This document shows, in pieces, positions 1 to 10,748 of a DNA stretch of 64,000 nucleotides. The translations under genes and the position numbers were made by a program. This DNA is from Brachionus koreanus. Its lineage: Eukaryota; Rotifera; Eurotatoria; Ploima; Brachionidae. Each line of letters begins with the position of its first letter. Positions within the stretch are counted from its first letter, which is position 1. The notes beneath the pieces are model-generated. The model searched no databases. It was not told the DNA's origin and was given only the letters and a program-made list of their open reading frames with translations. Location: positions 212,680 through 276,679 of the forward strand of contig PJRA01000172.1 in the NCBI GenBank assembly GCA_016987375.1. The letters run 5' to 3'.

Positions 1-3000
1 TTTGTTCTTTAGCAGAAAATATCATGACCAATATTGAAATAAACAGTATGCTTATTACTGGACTAACATTTATCCATATATTATCCAGATTAAACCAGCA
101 GAATTTTTCATGAAAATAATCTTCCGAATAGACAACTAGGATAATAGCAACTATAATAGCTGGAATAAGCCAGCCTAAGAGATAAAACTTCCATTGTGAG
201 CCTGAATCAGTTAATGGCGAAGTTTGATGTGCTGCATAAGTAATGGTTATGTACAAGTTAAACGCTTCGTTCATTATCCAGGCAAAAATTGAGATAAAAA
301 TATAGTGATTTAACAAAGCAAATGACTGACAAAATCTGTAATCAAAGTTCAATTTTGACATACTTGTGATTATTAATATTTGTGATAAACAAATCGATAT
401 GCATAAATTTGTATGAACTGAAGCAGTGGATGATTTAGTTCTTTAATTATATTTTTATTGTTTGTTTAAATAAAAATAAAAAAAAATTAAGGGTCTATAG
501 TGATAGGTTACATAATGTGCCAGTGTTTGATTCTATTGAGGTTGATTTGGAAAGTGAGATCAGCTCAAAAGATCAGATCAATAGAGATTAAGATTCAATT
601 TCAATCAACTGAAGACTTAGAGAGTTTTACAAAGCAAAATAATAAACAGCTATTGTTAACATATCTTATATTTAAGTTAAATTAAAGTCATCATTCTAAC
701 TTGATAATAACATTGATTTCATTGAAAATTGAATAAAAAAAATTGCACCAAAATTAAATTTTTATAATTAAAATTTTCTTTTGCAACAAATAAAAAAATA
801 TTTTTTTTAATCAATTTAAATCTCTAACTGATTATGTGTTAAAATGAGGAAGAAAATCTTCCAAAAACCAATTTACTTATCCTTGATCTCATTAACACTC
901 AAAGGACCGGCTATTTTTTGTCAAAAAATTTGTTTAAATGTTACATTAGCTCCACAAAAGTCTGTAACATGAAAAAGACTAAATTTTAAAGACCATTATC
1001 AAAGCTTTAAAATAAATATTAAAACATGTATGCATGATTGATAGTTAATTAAAAAATTAAATTTGAATTGTTAAAAAAGCGTCAAAATGACACCGCTTGT
1101 CTTTTAACTGTTAAACTAATTCTACCAAAAAATTTGCGTTTAACACTAGAAGCACCAAAATCTGAGGATTTGAAAAATTTTCAAATCCTCATAACTTTTG
1201 AATGGATTTTTCAAATAAATATATCTTTTATTAATTATGTAGATCTTAAAATTTTCTTTAAAAAATGGTATTACTTTATAAAATTCTTTTAGTTTTTTAT
1301 AAAATATTTATGAATTAATAAATCTGAAAAAATGCTTGGTGCTTTTAGTGTTAAAAAAATAGAGAAAATACGGCCAACTCAATGAAAGACTATTTGACTA
1401 TTTTGACCATTTGAAGATTATTAGTTCATTTGAGAATTTGATTTCTTCTATGAAAAAAACTGGCCTCCGTCAGCATTCAAAATGCGGTCATTTTAAAGCC
1501 TAAAATAAATTTGATTCTAACTTTTTGAGACATTCTTTGTTGACTTGTGTTTTTATATTTTGGATTTTAATTTACTTATCTTGTATCTTTTCCGACATAT
1601 AAAAGTAAAAAAATAAAGAAATTATAAAAAAATCTGGATATTTTTCTTTTGATTGCCGAAATAACTATCAAAAAAAAAATCATTCCAATAGATAAAAAAA
1701 AGTTTGATTCTAACTTTTTGAGACATACTGTTTGTTTTTGTTAACAATAAACTTCTTGAAATTTCTGACAAACAACAAACTTGCTGAAGTAAAAAAAGAA
1801 AGCGCTGAATTATAAAGTATGTTCTATCTCAGATGAAACTATAAGAAAAGTAAAAAAATTAAAGTTATAAAAGAAGTCCATTCTAGTCTTCTATAAATTT
1901 AAAATTTTGAATTTTTAAGATTTTTTACATTTTAATGAGGGATACCTATCACTAAAGACTCAAATTTAATCAATATAAATTTTAATTTTAACAAAATTCT
2001 AATTTAAGAAAAAAATTTACTTGAAATATTTGAGTCCAAGAAGAGTGCCTAAACTAATACTAAAAACTAGAGCACATCCTATGTATGAAATAATCGACAA
2101 TGGAATAATTTCAACTATCAACGGGGCCCACTGAAATCAAAAACTTTAAGTTTTATAAGAAAAAATTTAAGATCTAAAAATACATTCGGATCATATAAAT
2201 CATTAGTTATTGAATATGAACCAAAACTAAAGCATTCACAAATAGCTTCTTTTGTATCCGAAAAATTTAGCCTGCATTCATTTCGAGACCATTTGAATTT
2301 TTTTGCACTTTTGATTTCAATTTTAAAAAAATAGACATTCAATTTTTTCTATTTGCTAAGCATACTTTTCTTTAAGCTGTTTCAAATACACACATCTTGT
2401 ATCAGATATATTAAAATTCTAAAAAATATTTAATTAACTATTTTATTTTTTAGTTTGTGATAAATTTTATAATTTTACATTTATATAATCAAAATGTACT
2501 TGATATGTTTTATCAAATATTGAATCAAAGTTGGAGATGTCTACTTTGATATTTCCGTTAGCACCAATCAATTCAGTAGAAATGATAATTGCATTGAGGT
2601 TGTTGTCTTTAGGCCGGCTAAAACAAAAAAATTAACTAAAGATAAATTTGCTAGAAAATCTTACAATGAAATGTTATGATTTGGAACAAGATTTTGCATA
2701 CCTGAATAATAAACATTGACCAATGCATATGAATCTTGAATAATACACTTTTTAAAATTTTGTCTTTTTTTTTTTCGAATAAAAAAAAAAAAAATTATCC
2801 AAAAAAACAGTTTACCAATGTATTTTGTATTTTTTTGTTGCATAAGTTTTTTTTTTAAATTTACATTTTCAAAATTTAAAAATCCAATCGCATCATTTAA
2901 GCTTTGAGTTTGAACTGGCTTGTAGTAAATATTGCGACTTTTGGTCGTTGTTTGAAAAAAATTTTCAAACAAATTTACTTTATCTGGTGTCATAATCGTT

Positions 3001-6000
3001 GATTTTGGCTGATTTTCTAAATTTTCTTTTGTCTTTGTTAAATTAGATTGAGTATATTCAAATTTTGCTCTTAATTTGCTATCCGGGAATCTAAAATTAA
3101 GTGGCATTTGATTTTCATGAAACAATAGTTGTTGCTGAAATACTTGAAGAAATTAAAAATATTTAATTTTTAGCTAATTTTAGTAAATAACTACTTATGT
3201 TGGAAAACTTTATTTCAATGAAAAAATAAGAAGGTAGTGATGTTTTAGAAAAGTGCATAAAATTCTGCAAAATTTTATCTTCAATTTCCAGTCCAACAAT
3301 TAAATTTAAGCGCTGAAAGTCATACAGACTGAGTGAAAGCTTATTAACCAGCTCAAAGAGTCTAATAGACTCGGATCCGACAGGATTACTCGCTAGCCAT
3401 ATTTGAGAGTCTTTAGATATTTGCAACATGCCATCAACAATGCCGAGGATAAACTTAATTATTTAGTTAGTTAGAAAATCAAATGTTTCTATTTTTTGAA
3501 TATTTAAAAATTACTTCACAAAAATATATTGTCTCATTTAAAGACGGATAGCCTTGAACAAATTTTAGATCAAGATTTCTTTTAATGACTTGATGCTGAA
3601 TAAAAAAATTGAAAACAAAATTTTAATGTATTTATATTATATTACTTGAGCATCTAGAAGATAAAACAATGTATCAATAATTGAATTTATGTCAAATATA
3701 GATCGCATTTGATTTGAATCTAATTTTATATTTTTAATAAAAAATTGATATAATGTTTCCAGATATGCAAAAATCATGCTTTCATCAAAGTTGTCTCTTT
3801 TGTAAAAATTTTCAACATCTACTTTCAATTTTAAAATGTTTTCTTGTACACAATTTTCAATGCTAGCTTTGTCCCAGCTAGCAATAGCTTGTTTATAACT
3901 AAAATCTGAACTGTACTCATTTTTATCGTAATGTTGACAAAATCTTGCTGCAAAATTTGACTTTGGATTGTTCGGATTACATTTTACACTGACACTTTGA
4001 TTTTCTTTAGTCATTGGCCATAAAATATTTTTCTCTATTTGTTCTCGGCATATGGGTCCAATTTTTTTGTTGCAATATTGATTACAGCTTGATTGTTGGT
4101 ATGTTTTATTAAAACATGATAAATCATTCCATAATAAATTTGAGGACCATCTTAGATTTATATTACCTCTAGTCCCTTGTCGAAAATCAGACCACTGAGA
4201 AGCTGTTCCACAATAGATAAGCTTACAGTCATGATAAATTTCTCTTATTAGACTGGGTGTAATAACTGTATTCCAAATATTGAAATTAAATATTCGGCCA
4301 ACAAATGCTAGTTTTTCTTCGAAGAAAAAATTGTTGTCTTTGTTTGATTTTAAGCTGATCTTATGAAGAAAATTGCTATTTTCACTTTGATATTTATCTG
4401 AATGACTTTGGCCTAGAATGAAAACTCCGGCATTCTTTATTTCTTTATTTAGAGCAATGTTGTAGCACTTTGACTTTAATTCGCCATTAAAAAAAATCTC
4501 CATTAGACCTGATTGAGAACTCCAAGTAAGAGCTAAATGAAACCAAAAGGATTTTTTCCAAAATGAGTGCGAAATTTCTGCAATACACTTGCTTTCAAAA
4601 ATGTTTATGATAAATTTAAAATTAGTATGAATTTTGTCTCCAAATTCGAATTTTGAACTTGTTATTAAAATACACCGAAATAGATTATCGTAGTCATCTT
4701 TAAAAAAAAAATTCAATTTTGGTGTTTTATTCCATCATACCAGAATTTCATTTTTGTTAAATTTAAATTTAATGGCTTCGATATTTTAAGTTAAAATAAA
4801 ATAAAAATGATATTTATTATTCAATTTTAAAAGAAAAATCAATTTTTTGGATGTAAATTTTAAGTATTTCTATAAAAGTTAGTCCTAAGTTCTCTAAGAA
4901 AAAAACTTTATTCACTGTCAATTAAATCTCTTGAATCTTGAAAAAAAAATACTTTCTAACGTACTACTTGTTAGAAAAATCGAATTAGATATAAAATCAG
5001 AAATTTAAGTGTTTTAAAATCAGAGTTGTTCAAAAGTCATAAAGTTAAAGTCAAGTCAAGTCTTTTGACTTTTTTGAAAAAAAGTCTTTTGACTTGACTT
5101 AACTTTTGGTATCCAAGAAAAAATCATTTATTGAAAAAAAGAAAATTTTTTTTTTGAAAAAAAGTCTTTTGACTTGACTTAACTTTTGGTATCCAAGAAA
5201 AAATCATTTATTTCAAAATTTAGAATCAACAACGCTTTTATATAGCAATTTTAAGCTTTTAAAAATTAAATAAAATTACTTTAAAACCAATCTGATTTTT
5301 TCTTGGATACCAAAAGTCAAGTCAAAAGACTTGACTTGACTTTCAAAAGACTTTAAAAATACTATTTTTTTTGACTTTTTCACAAGTCTGTTTAAAATTA
5401 GCACGCCTTAAAATAAATATCATTTATACAATGGAATTAAATTGCTTGTTTAAATTTTTTGAGCAAAAAGAATAAATTGAAAATGCTCAAAAATTTTACT
5501 CTACCATTTATTCTATCTCTATATTAAATTCATCTTAAATCTTAAGATAATTAAATAAAAATTGATATTGATTTTAAATAAAAATCCGTAAAAAAATTAG
5601 ATAATTTTACTTATTTTTAATTTTTAGAGAAAATAAGGTCTTTTTGGCATTTTTTGAAAAACTGATTCTTTAAGTTTTTGAAAAGATATTTGGTATCAAA
5701 GAATTGCTATAAATCCATTAACATTAAACAGAATAATGATTATCAACAAACATTGAGAATTAATGAAAAAAAGAATTGCTTGATTAGAAATTGAAAAATT
5801 TTCATTAAAAAAAGATATAATAAAATGGAATTATGAAAAAAATTGTACTTCAGTTTCCATTAATTCAATAAAATACACTTGATTCCTCGTTGATTAAATT
5901 TATGACTCTTATTTAATTATTTCAAAATAAAAAAAATTAATTTATTAATTTGCGATTTACAGCTTATTGATACATTTATCTTTTAAAAATTAGATTTCTG

Positions 6001-7048
6001 ATATTTTTAAAAAAATTTATTTAAAAAAAAACTAGAAATTTCGAGGGATTTTTTAACACTAGAAAGCCCGGCTGATTTCTCATTAAAATTTCAAATCAAG
6101 TTATCAAGATAGATTTAACATTTTCTTTGAAAATTTATTCATTTTCTAAAAAATTACAATCAAAATTTTTAGATAATAAAAACTGTTTTTTAAAATTTTA
6201 TTTATATGTGGTAAAAATCAAGTTTCTATTTTTCAAAATGGGGTTTAAAAAAACCCTCGGGCGTTCTAGTGTTAAACCCTTTAAAGAAAATTAAAAAATG
6301 CTGTTAATATAAATAAAATTTTATAAAATAACTCTAAAAAACTAAAAATCTTGTTATTAATTCTTAAGAATTTTAATTAATTTTCAGAAAAAATATTTTA
6401 TTTGTCTACATTAACTAAATTTGAAATTTTATTAATAATAAGTAAACAATCTTTTAAATCATATCGAAACCAGTATAGTTCAATGTTACAATTAAGAAAA
6501 TCTTTTTAAAACTAGTTTTTATCTTGAATATTTTTTTGTAGGTATTAATTCAAATTATTCAGTTATTCTATTCAAATTGAAATTTGATTTACTTACCAAT
6601 TGAATAAGTAAAAAGAGTCTTGGTATCATTTTGGCTAAAATGATTGTAAATTTGAAGCCATGAAGACAGAGTAAACGAGCTTAATTTTGGGAATGTTTTC
6701 TCGTAGAGAATATAGCTACTTGTTGATTTTTCTTGAAACTCAAAATAGCTGTCTAAAGCAGTTGCTTAATTTTACAATTAGAAAAGTGAAGAAAAAAAAT
6801 TTAATTTATTACAAACACATGATTTTCCATTCCAAATGAATCCCGGATTACACTTGCACCTGTAAGTCTTGTTCATGTCAATGCATGAAGATTTGGTATA
6901 AAGATTTGGATTACACAAGCTAAATTCTAGTCAAGTTTAGACAAAAAAATTGAAAGATTTTTTACATCTAACTACCTGATTGATGAGAAGTAACAACATG
7001 TGATAAAACAATTAAATGCAGCATAAACATAAAATTTAGAGTGACCAT
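1..7048 (-). CDS. Adhesion G-protein-coupled receptor (EGF - LamG/pentraxin - HRM - GAIN/GPS - 7TM), 3' end outside window
   Basis: Multi-exon cell-surface receptor. The first exon gives a signal-peptide-like segment from Met at 7048 (VTLNFMFMLHLIVLSHVV); an in-frame upstream Met at 7222 would add another hydrophobic stretch. Next come an EGF-like exon (6840-6930, ending RCKCNPGFIWNGKSC), a LamG/pentraxin domain split over 6590-6770 and 4140-4716 (FHLALTWSSQSGLMEIFFNG), and a hormone-receptor motif (about 3860-4090, CREQIEKNILWP). The GAIN domain spans about 2470-3600 and the GPS exon 2159-2350 carries W-C-CEC (KWSRNECRLNF, CECFSFGSYSI). TM1 follows at 2020-2129, and TM3-TM5 lie at 1-365 (LLNHYIFISIFAWIMNEAF, GWLIPAIIVAIILVVYS). 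Splice phases match where checked. The GPS cleavage site reads F-G-S, not the usual H-L-T/S. Introns are short except 1.8 kb (4720-6590) and 1.65 kb (365-2020). The TM2 exon was not found. The domain set recalls ADGRD/ADGRG receptors; exact orthology is not claimed. Confidence 0.85.
892..1114. repeat. Degenerate MITE, TTAACACTC-type ends
   Basis: Starts TTAACACTCAAAGGACCGGC at 892. A weak inverted partner, ending at 1114, reads TTAACAGTTAAAAGACAAGC on the minus strand. The left end matches the copies at 10494 and 17333. It lies in the long intron of the adhesion GPCR. The right boundary is uncertain. Confidence 0.45.
1140..1354. mobile_element. MITE with 19-bp terminal inverted repeats, TTAACACTA ends
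   Basis: The left end reads TTAACACTAGAAGCACCAA; the reverse complement of the right end reads TTAACACTAAAAGCACCAA, one mismatch in 19. The element is about 215 bp, non-coding and AT-rich, inside an intron of the adhesion GPCR. TTAA at both outer edges suggests a piggyBac-like TTAA target site; that assignment is inference. It shares the TTAACACT start with the copies at 6053 and 10494. Confidence 0.7.
5037..5352. repeat. Inverted repeat containing a nested direct duplication (GPCR intron)
   Basis: A segment of about 58 bp containing AAGTCTTTTGACTTGACTTA and TTTTGGTATCCAAGAAAAAA occurs twice in direct orientation (5075-5133 and 5155-5212, 80 bp apart). It occurs once more inverted at 5293-5350. 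The block sits in the 1.8-kb intron splitting the LamG domain. It looks like a foldback element with one arm duplicated; no coding capacity. Confidence 0.7.
6053..6275. mobile_element. MITE, TTAACACTAGAA ends
   Basis: Left end TTAACACTAGAAAGCCCGGC; the right end on the minus strand reads TTAACACTAGAACGCCCGAG. The element is about 223 bp, AT-rich and non-coding, and lies in the same 1.8-kb GPCR intron as the inverted repeat at 5037. Same terminal family as the copy at 1140, with a different subterminal sequence. Confidence 0.7.
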
Positions 7049-7222
7049 ATTTGTTGTTAAATTCGATGACTTGTTTATAATGTAAATTGTTATCAACAAT
7101 GTAACTATTAAAGCTATAAGATCGAATGCTTGAATCGATTTGAAAAAATATGAAATTTCTTTCGAATTTCGTTGTTTGATTTGGAACGATACTTTTTTTG
7201 TTAAGTTAATATTTAACAGCAT

Positions 7223-9374
7223 TTTAAACCAGAAGATTTTAGATCGACTGCTAACTTGACATCAAGCAGTATTTTGCCATTTCTTTAAAAACTAAAATTC
7301 TTTTTATTCCTAGAATAGAATTTGAAGACAATTATTTTTATTTTAACACTTTTAAATCAATCTAAAAAATAAGAAGATTAACACATAGTAATCTGGCTTG
7401 TTAGACACAATCTTATTTATTTATTTGTTATTAATTAAAATATCTTTTAAAAGTAATTGTGATGCACATAATTTATGAAACAAAAATCAATAAATTAAAG
7501 TTTTTTTTTTAAATGGCATCATATTTAATGCCTCTTCAATAAGGTGAATTCTAATAGGAATGATAATATGTCTACTATAAAGCAACTAATGCATTAACAG
7601 TCTCAAAACGCACAATTGATTTATGTTTGAGTTTAGATAAAAGAAATTTTAAGTTTCTTAAATAAAATGTATTTTACAATGAATTAGATTTGGAATAAAG
7701 ATGAATCGAAGTCGATTATTTCATTAATTGAAAATAGAGTGATAATAGAAAATCGATAAAAAATTAATTTAAATTACAATTTTGAAAATATTTAAATCAA
7801 GTGCAGTCTTCCTTTCTTCTACTTTGTCTTCTAAGGCAAAAACATTAACAAAACTCTCTTATGAATATCAGTTAATTTGAATTAAGATCAGATAATTAGG
7901 CGCTCATCGATGAAGCGTGTTTCTTCAAGATAATTAATTTTGTATACATTTTTTAGCCCAAACAAAACGGAATAGAAAACTGAAATTAATCTATGTCATT
8001 AAGAGAAAAACTCTTGTTAGTCTAACCGAAAATTTGAAAGGCTTGACTTTGCTAAGAGTAAAAGTTTTCTAGAAGAAAAAGTAATTGAAGCTATTATCGA
8101 TCAACATATCTGTCATTCACCTGGGTAAATAGCTCATGACTGGGAAAACAAACTTGTAAAAGTTCTCGATTTAATTAAAAATATAATCTGTTTAATGAAT
8201 AATCCAAATCAATTAATTAGAAATTCAACATAAATATATAATTTATTATGACAAGCGAAAAAAAATCAATTTTTTCACGATTTAAAAAATAGTATACATA
8301 AAAAAATATAATAAGTTATAAAAAGATATTAAGAAATTAAATCATGCAAATGAAATAATTTAATAATAAAAGAATTTGTATATAAACACGAAACACTAAA
8401 AAATTATGTTGATACATGACATGAAATATTTTTAATTGTTTTTTTTTTTCTTAAATAGATTTTTTGAATTTCAATAGTAATTAGATTAGTAGAATGCAAT
8501 TTAAAATTTTCAAATATTCAGACTTGTCAAAAGTAAACTGCTTTTTGATCATTTGAAAATATTGAATTCTTTTTTCTAATATCATATTGATTTGCAAAAT
8601 AAAAAATAGAATAAAATATTTTTCCAATTCAATTTTTTTTATGAATTTTAATTTTAAAAGAATAGAAGATATGAAACAAAATATGGTCAAGTTACTGACT
8701 AATTTTTTTTCAATATTTTTTGTTGATCTTTTTGTCTTGGTTTATATTGATTTTTAGCAAAGTAAAATTTATGATCAAATTTCAAAATTTCAAATTGCGT
8801 AATTGACTTCAGAATTTTTTAAACTTCAAATACTATTATTTTTAAATTTGAAAAAAAAATGATAGCTGATGTATAATCTTGCACTAATTTTTAATATTCG
8901 AAAAAATTTGAAACTAAGTAAGGCAAGAAAAATTTTGCAATGCCTCTTCAAAAATTAAGAGAACGCGTTTGTCCCATACCTAACGGTTGTGTAAAAAGAG
9001 GTGATAATCTAGGAAAAAACAAGATATAAGAAGTTTCAAATCTTGAATTGGCAAAAGCCTTGACTAAGTTTTTTTGAAAAACATGTTTGTCGGGGACATT
9101 ATCTGTACTAAATTTTTTTGAAAATTTTCTCTTTCATTAATAAAAATTATATAAAAAACTAATGTGTGTGTTTTTTTAGTCATATCGTCCTCTTATTATT
9201 AAAAAACTTGGTCACGCCCCAATTGCCTATACCTGATTTTTTTTCCAGTGAATTCTTAGTAAAAAATTATCAAAAACAAAAATTTTCAGGCACAAGCAAT
9301 TAGGGCGTCATGTCGGGCGAAAAGATCCTGCTTACCACTTTTATCATAAATTTTACTTTGCTAATATAGCTCAA
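7223..9374. other. Gene-free AT-rich stretch upstream of the adhesion GPCR
   Basis: No convincing coding exon on either strand. A short inverted repeat is present at 9213-9308 (CACGCCCCAATTGC against GCAATTAGGGCGT). The stretch 7960-8170 looks faintly like decayed transposase but could not be assigned. The GPCR promoter presumably lies near 7050-7400; no TATA motif stands out. Confidence 0.5.
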
Positions 9375-9631
9375 CCGTATAGCCGAGTGGTTTTTGTGTT
9401 AGTCATGCAAGCAGAGGGTGGAGGGTTCAAAACCAACTGAGGGTGGAAAAATCTTCAAAATGTCAAAATGTAAATGGGGGACCGGTTTCGACTGGGTAAA
9501 ATTTTAAGTGTAGATGATTAACTCGATGCAGTAGCCTCTCTGTCAGATCGGAGCTGTTGCTCAAAAAGGTACTTGAAAAGGAGATGAGCTCTCCCCCATT
9601 ATCCACTAGGATAGAATAGGGTCCAAAAAAA
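9375..9631 (+). mobile_element. Complete tRNA-derived SINE with 12-bp target-site duplication
   Basis: The 5' part is tRNA-like, most like Leu/Ser isotypes. It has an A box TAGCCGAGTGG at 9380-9390 and a B box GGGTTCAAAACC at 9423-9434, as in internal RNA polymerase III promoters. A tRNA-unrelated body of about 190 bp follows, ending in an A-run at 9625-9633. The 12-mer AATATAGCTCAA is present immediately before the element (9363-9374) and again at its end (9632-9643), the mark of target-primed insertion. The 5' 88 bp recur at 33064. SINEs encode no protein and rely on a partner LINE. Confidence 0.85.
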
Positions 9632-10049
9632 AATATAGCTCAAACCAAGAGAAAAACCTTTTTTTTGGACAAAAAAAGCTATGTTCATTTGTATAAAAAA
9701 TTGGAATGAAGACATTTGATTTAGCTAAATAATGAACACTGAACGATAAATTTGGTGCCCGGTTACAACATCAACCAGAAACCTTAAAGCCTTAAATGCA
9801 CATTTTTCAATTTCTTAGTTCATTCGACCATACCAATATCATTTTTGAATTCTGTGACTAATTAGAAAAAGGTATTAATTTCTTATTTCATTTATTTAAA
9901 GTATTCCTGTAGAAAAGTTTTCGATCAAAACTTTGAACATCTTCATACTTTTTATAATTCCAATAGTTGGCAAGATTTTTTTTCATTTTATATTTTTTAA
10001 CATGTTTGTTTAATGAACTGAGTTTGGTGAGAGTGATCAAGGTGTATGA

Positions 10050-10310
10050 TTGAAGCGGATACAATTTCCATTACGACTGTCTTTTGTGATTACAATTATT
10101 AAAGCGCAAGGACAGACTTTTAATCGTATTCTCCGCAAAAAGTTTTTTCACATGGACAATTAATTAAAAAATTGCTAAATTTAGAGTTCACAACTATTCT
10201 TTGTGCGTTATGGTCGACACAAATCTTATTGGATCTAATCGGCAGAGTGCATTCAAGTACCAAAATGATAATGTTAGTGTTTATACAAAGAATGCTACTT
10301 TTAGCGGAAT
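10050..10310 (+). pseudogene. Helitron Pif1-like helicase fossil (C-terminal part)
   Basis: Translation from 10050 gives LKRIQFPLRLSFVITIIKAQ then GQTFNR. This is the conserved RRxQFPxxLxFAxTINKxQGQT block of Pif1 helicases carried by Helitrons. Frame-shifted remains of the following FSHGQLYVALSR block are at 10148-10180, and of the terminal region (VDTNLIGSNRQ, VYTKN) at 10212-10300. Stops and frameshifts show it is dead. Rolling-circle ends (5' TC, 3' CTRR with hairpin) were not located. Confidence 0.7.
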
Positions 10311-10493
10311 TTTAAACTTATATTTGTTTTAATTTTTTTTATTAATAAAATTTTAAAATTATTTGCTTTCTAATTAAATATATTTAAATTAGTTTAGAGA
10401 TTTAAATGAAATTATCTCGATGCAAAAAATTTGATATAAATCTTTATCATCTATTGAAAATCTCTTTAAAACTAAAAAAATTGAATATTGATA

Positions 10494-10748
10494 TTAACAC
10501 TCAAAAACCGGAGGGGTCTTTTGAACCCCTTTTGTAACTTTCTTTATTTGTTTTTTATTCTATAAATTTAAGCATTTTTTTATAATTTTTTTTCCAATCA
10601 TATCTTAAATAGAAAATATTNNNNNNNNNNNNNNNNNNNNNNNNNNNNNNNNNNNNNNNNNNNNNNNNNNNNNNNNNNNNNNNNNNNNNNNNNNNNNNNN
10701 AGATTTAAATAAAAGGGTCATAAAAGTCATCCGGTTTTTGAGTGTTAA
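10494..10748. mobile_element. MITE with about 20-bp perfect TIRs, containing an assembly gap
   Basis: Left end TTAACACTCAAAAACCGGA; the right end on the minus strand reads the same 19 bases. Internal sequence from GAGGGGTCTTTTGAACCCCT onward matches the inverted copy at 17333-17566, so the two are one family. The 80 N bases at 10621-10700 fall inside the element, so its true length is unknown. Confidence 0.8.
10621..10700. other. Assembly gap (80 N)
   Basis: Run of undetermined bases inside the MITE at 10494-10748. The flanking inverted repeats probably caused the break in assembly. Confidence 1.

Noticed and set aside
500..685. Open frame of 61 codons in the GPCR intron
   Set aside because: No domain, AT-driven composition, opposite strand to the receptor, no supporting signals.
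7960..8170. Possible Tc1-like transposase remnant (LTEN... and LDFAKSKSFLEE fragments)
   Set aside because: Fragments lie in different frames and no catalytic motif could be placed; resemblance too weak to annotate.
9375..9450. Genuine tRNA-Leu/Ser gene
   Set aside because: A and B boxes fit, but no acceptor stem or clean anticodon arm forms, and the A-tail and target duplication show a SINE.
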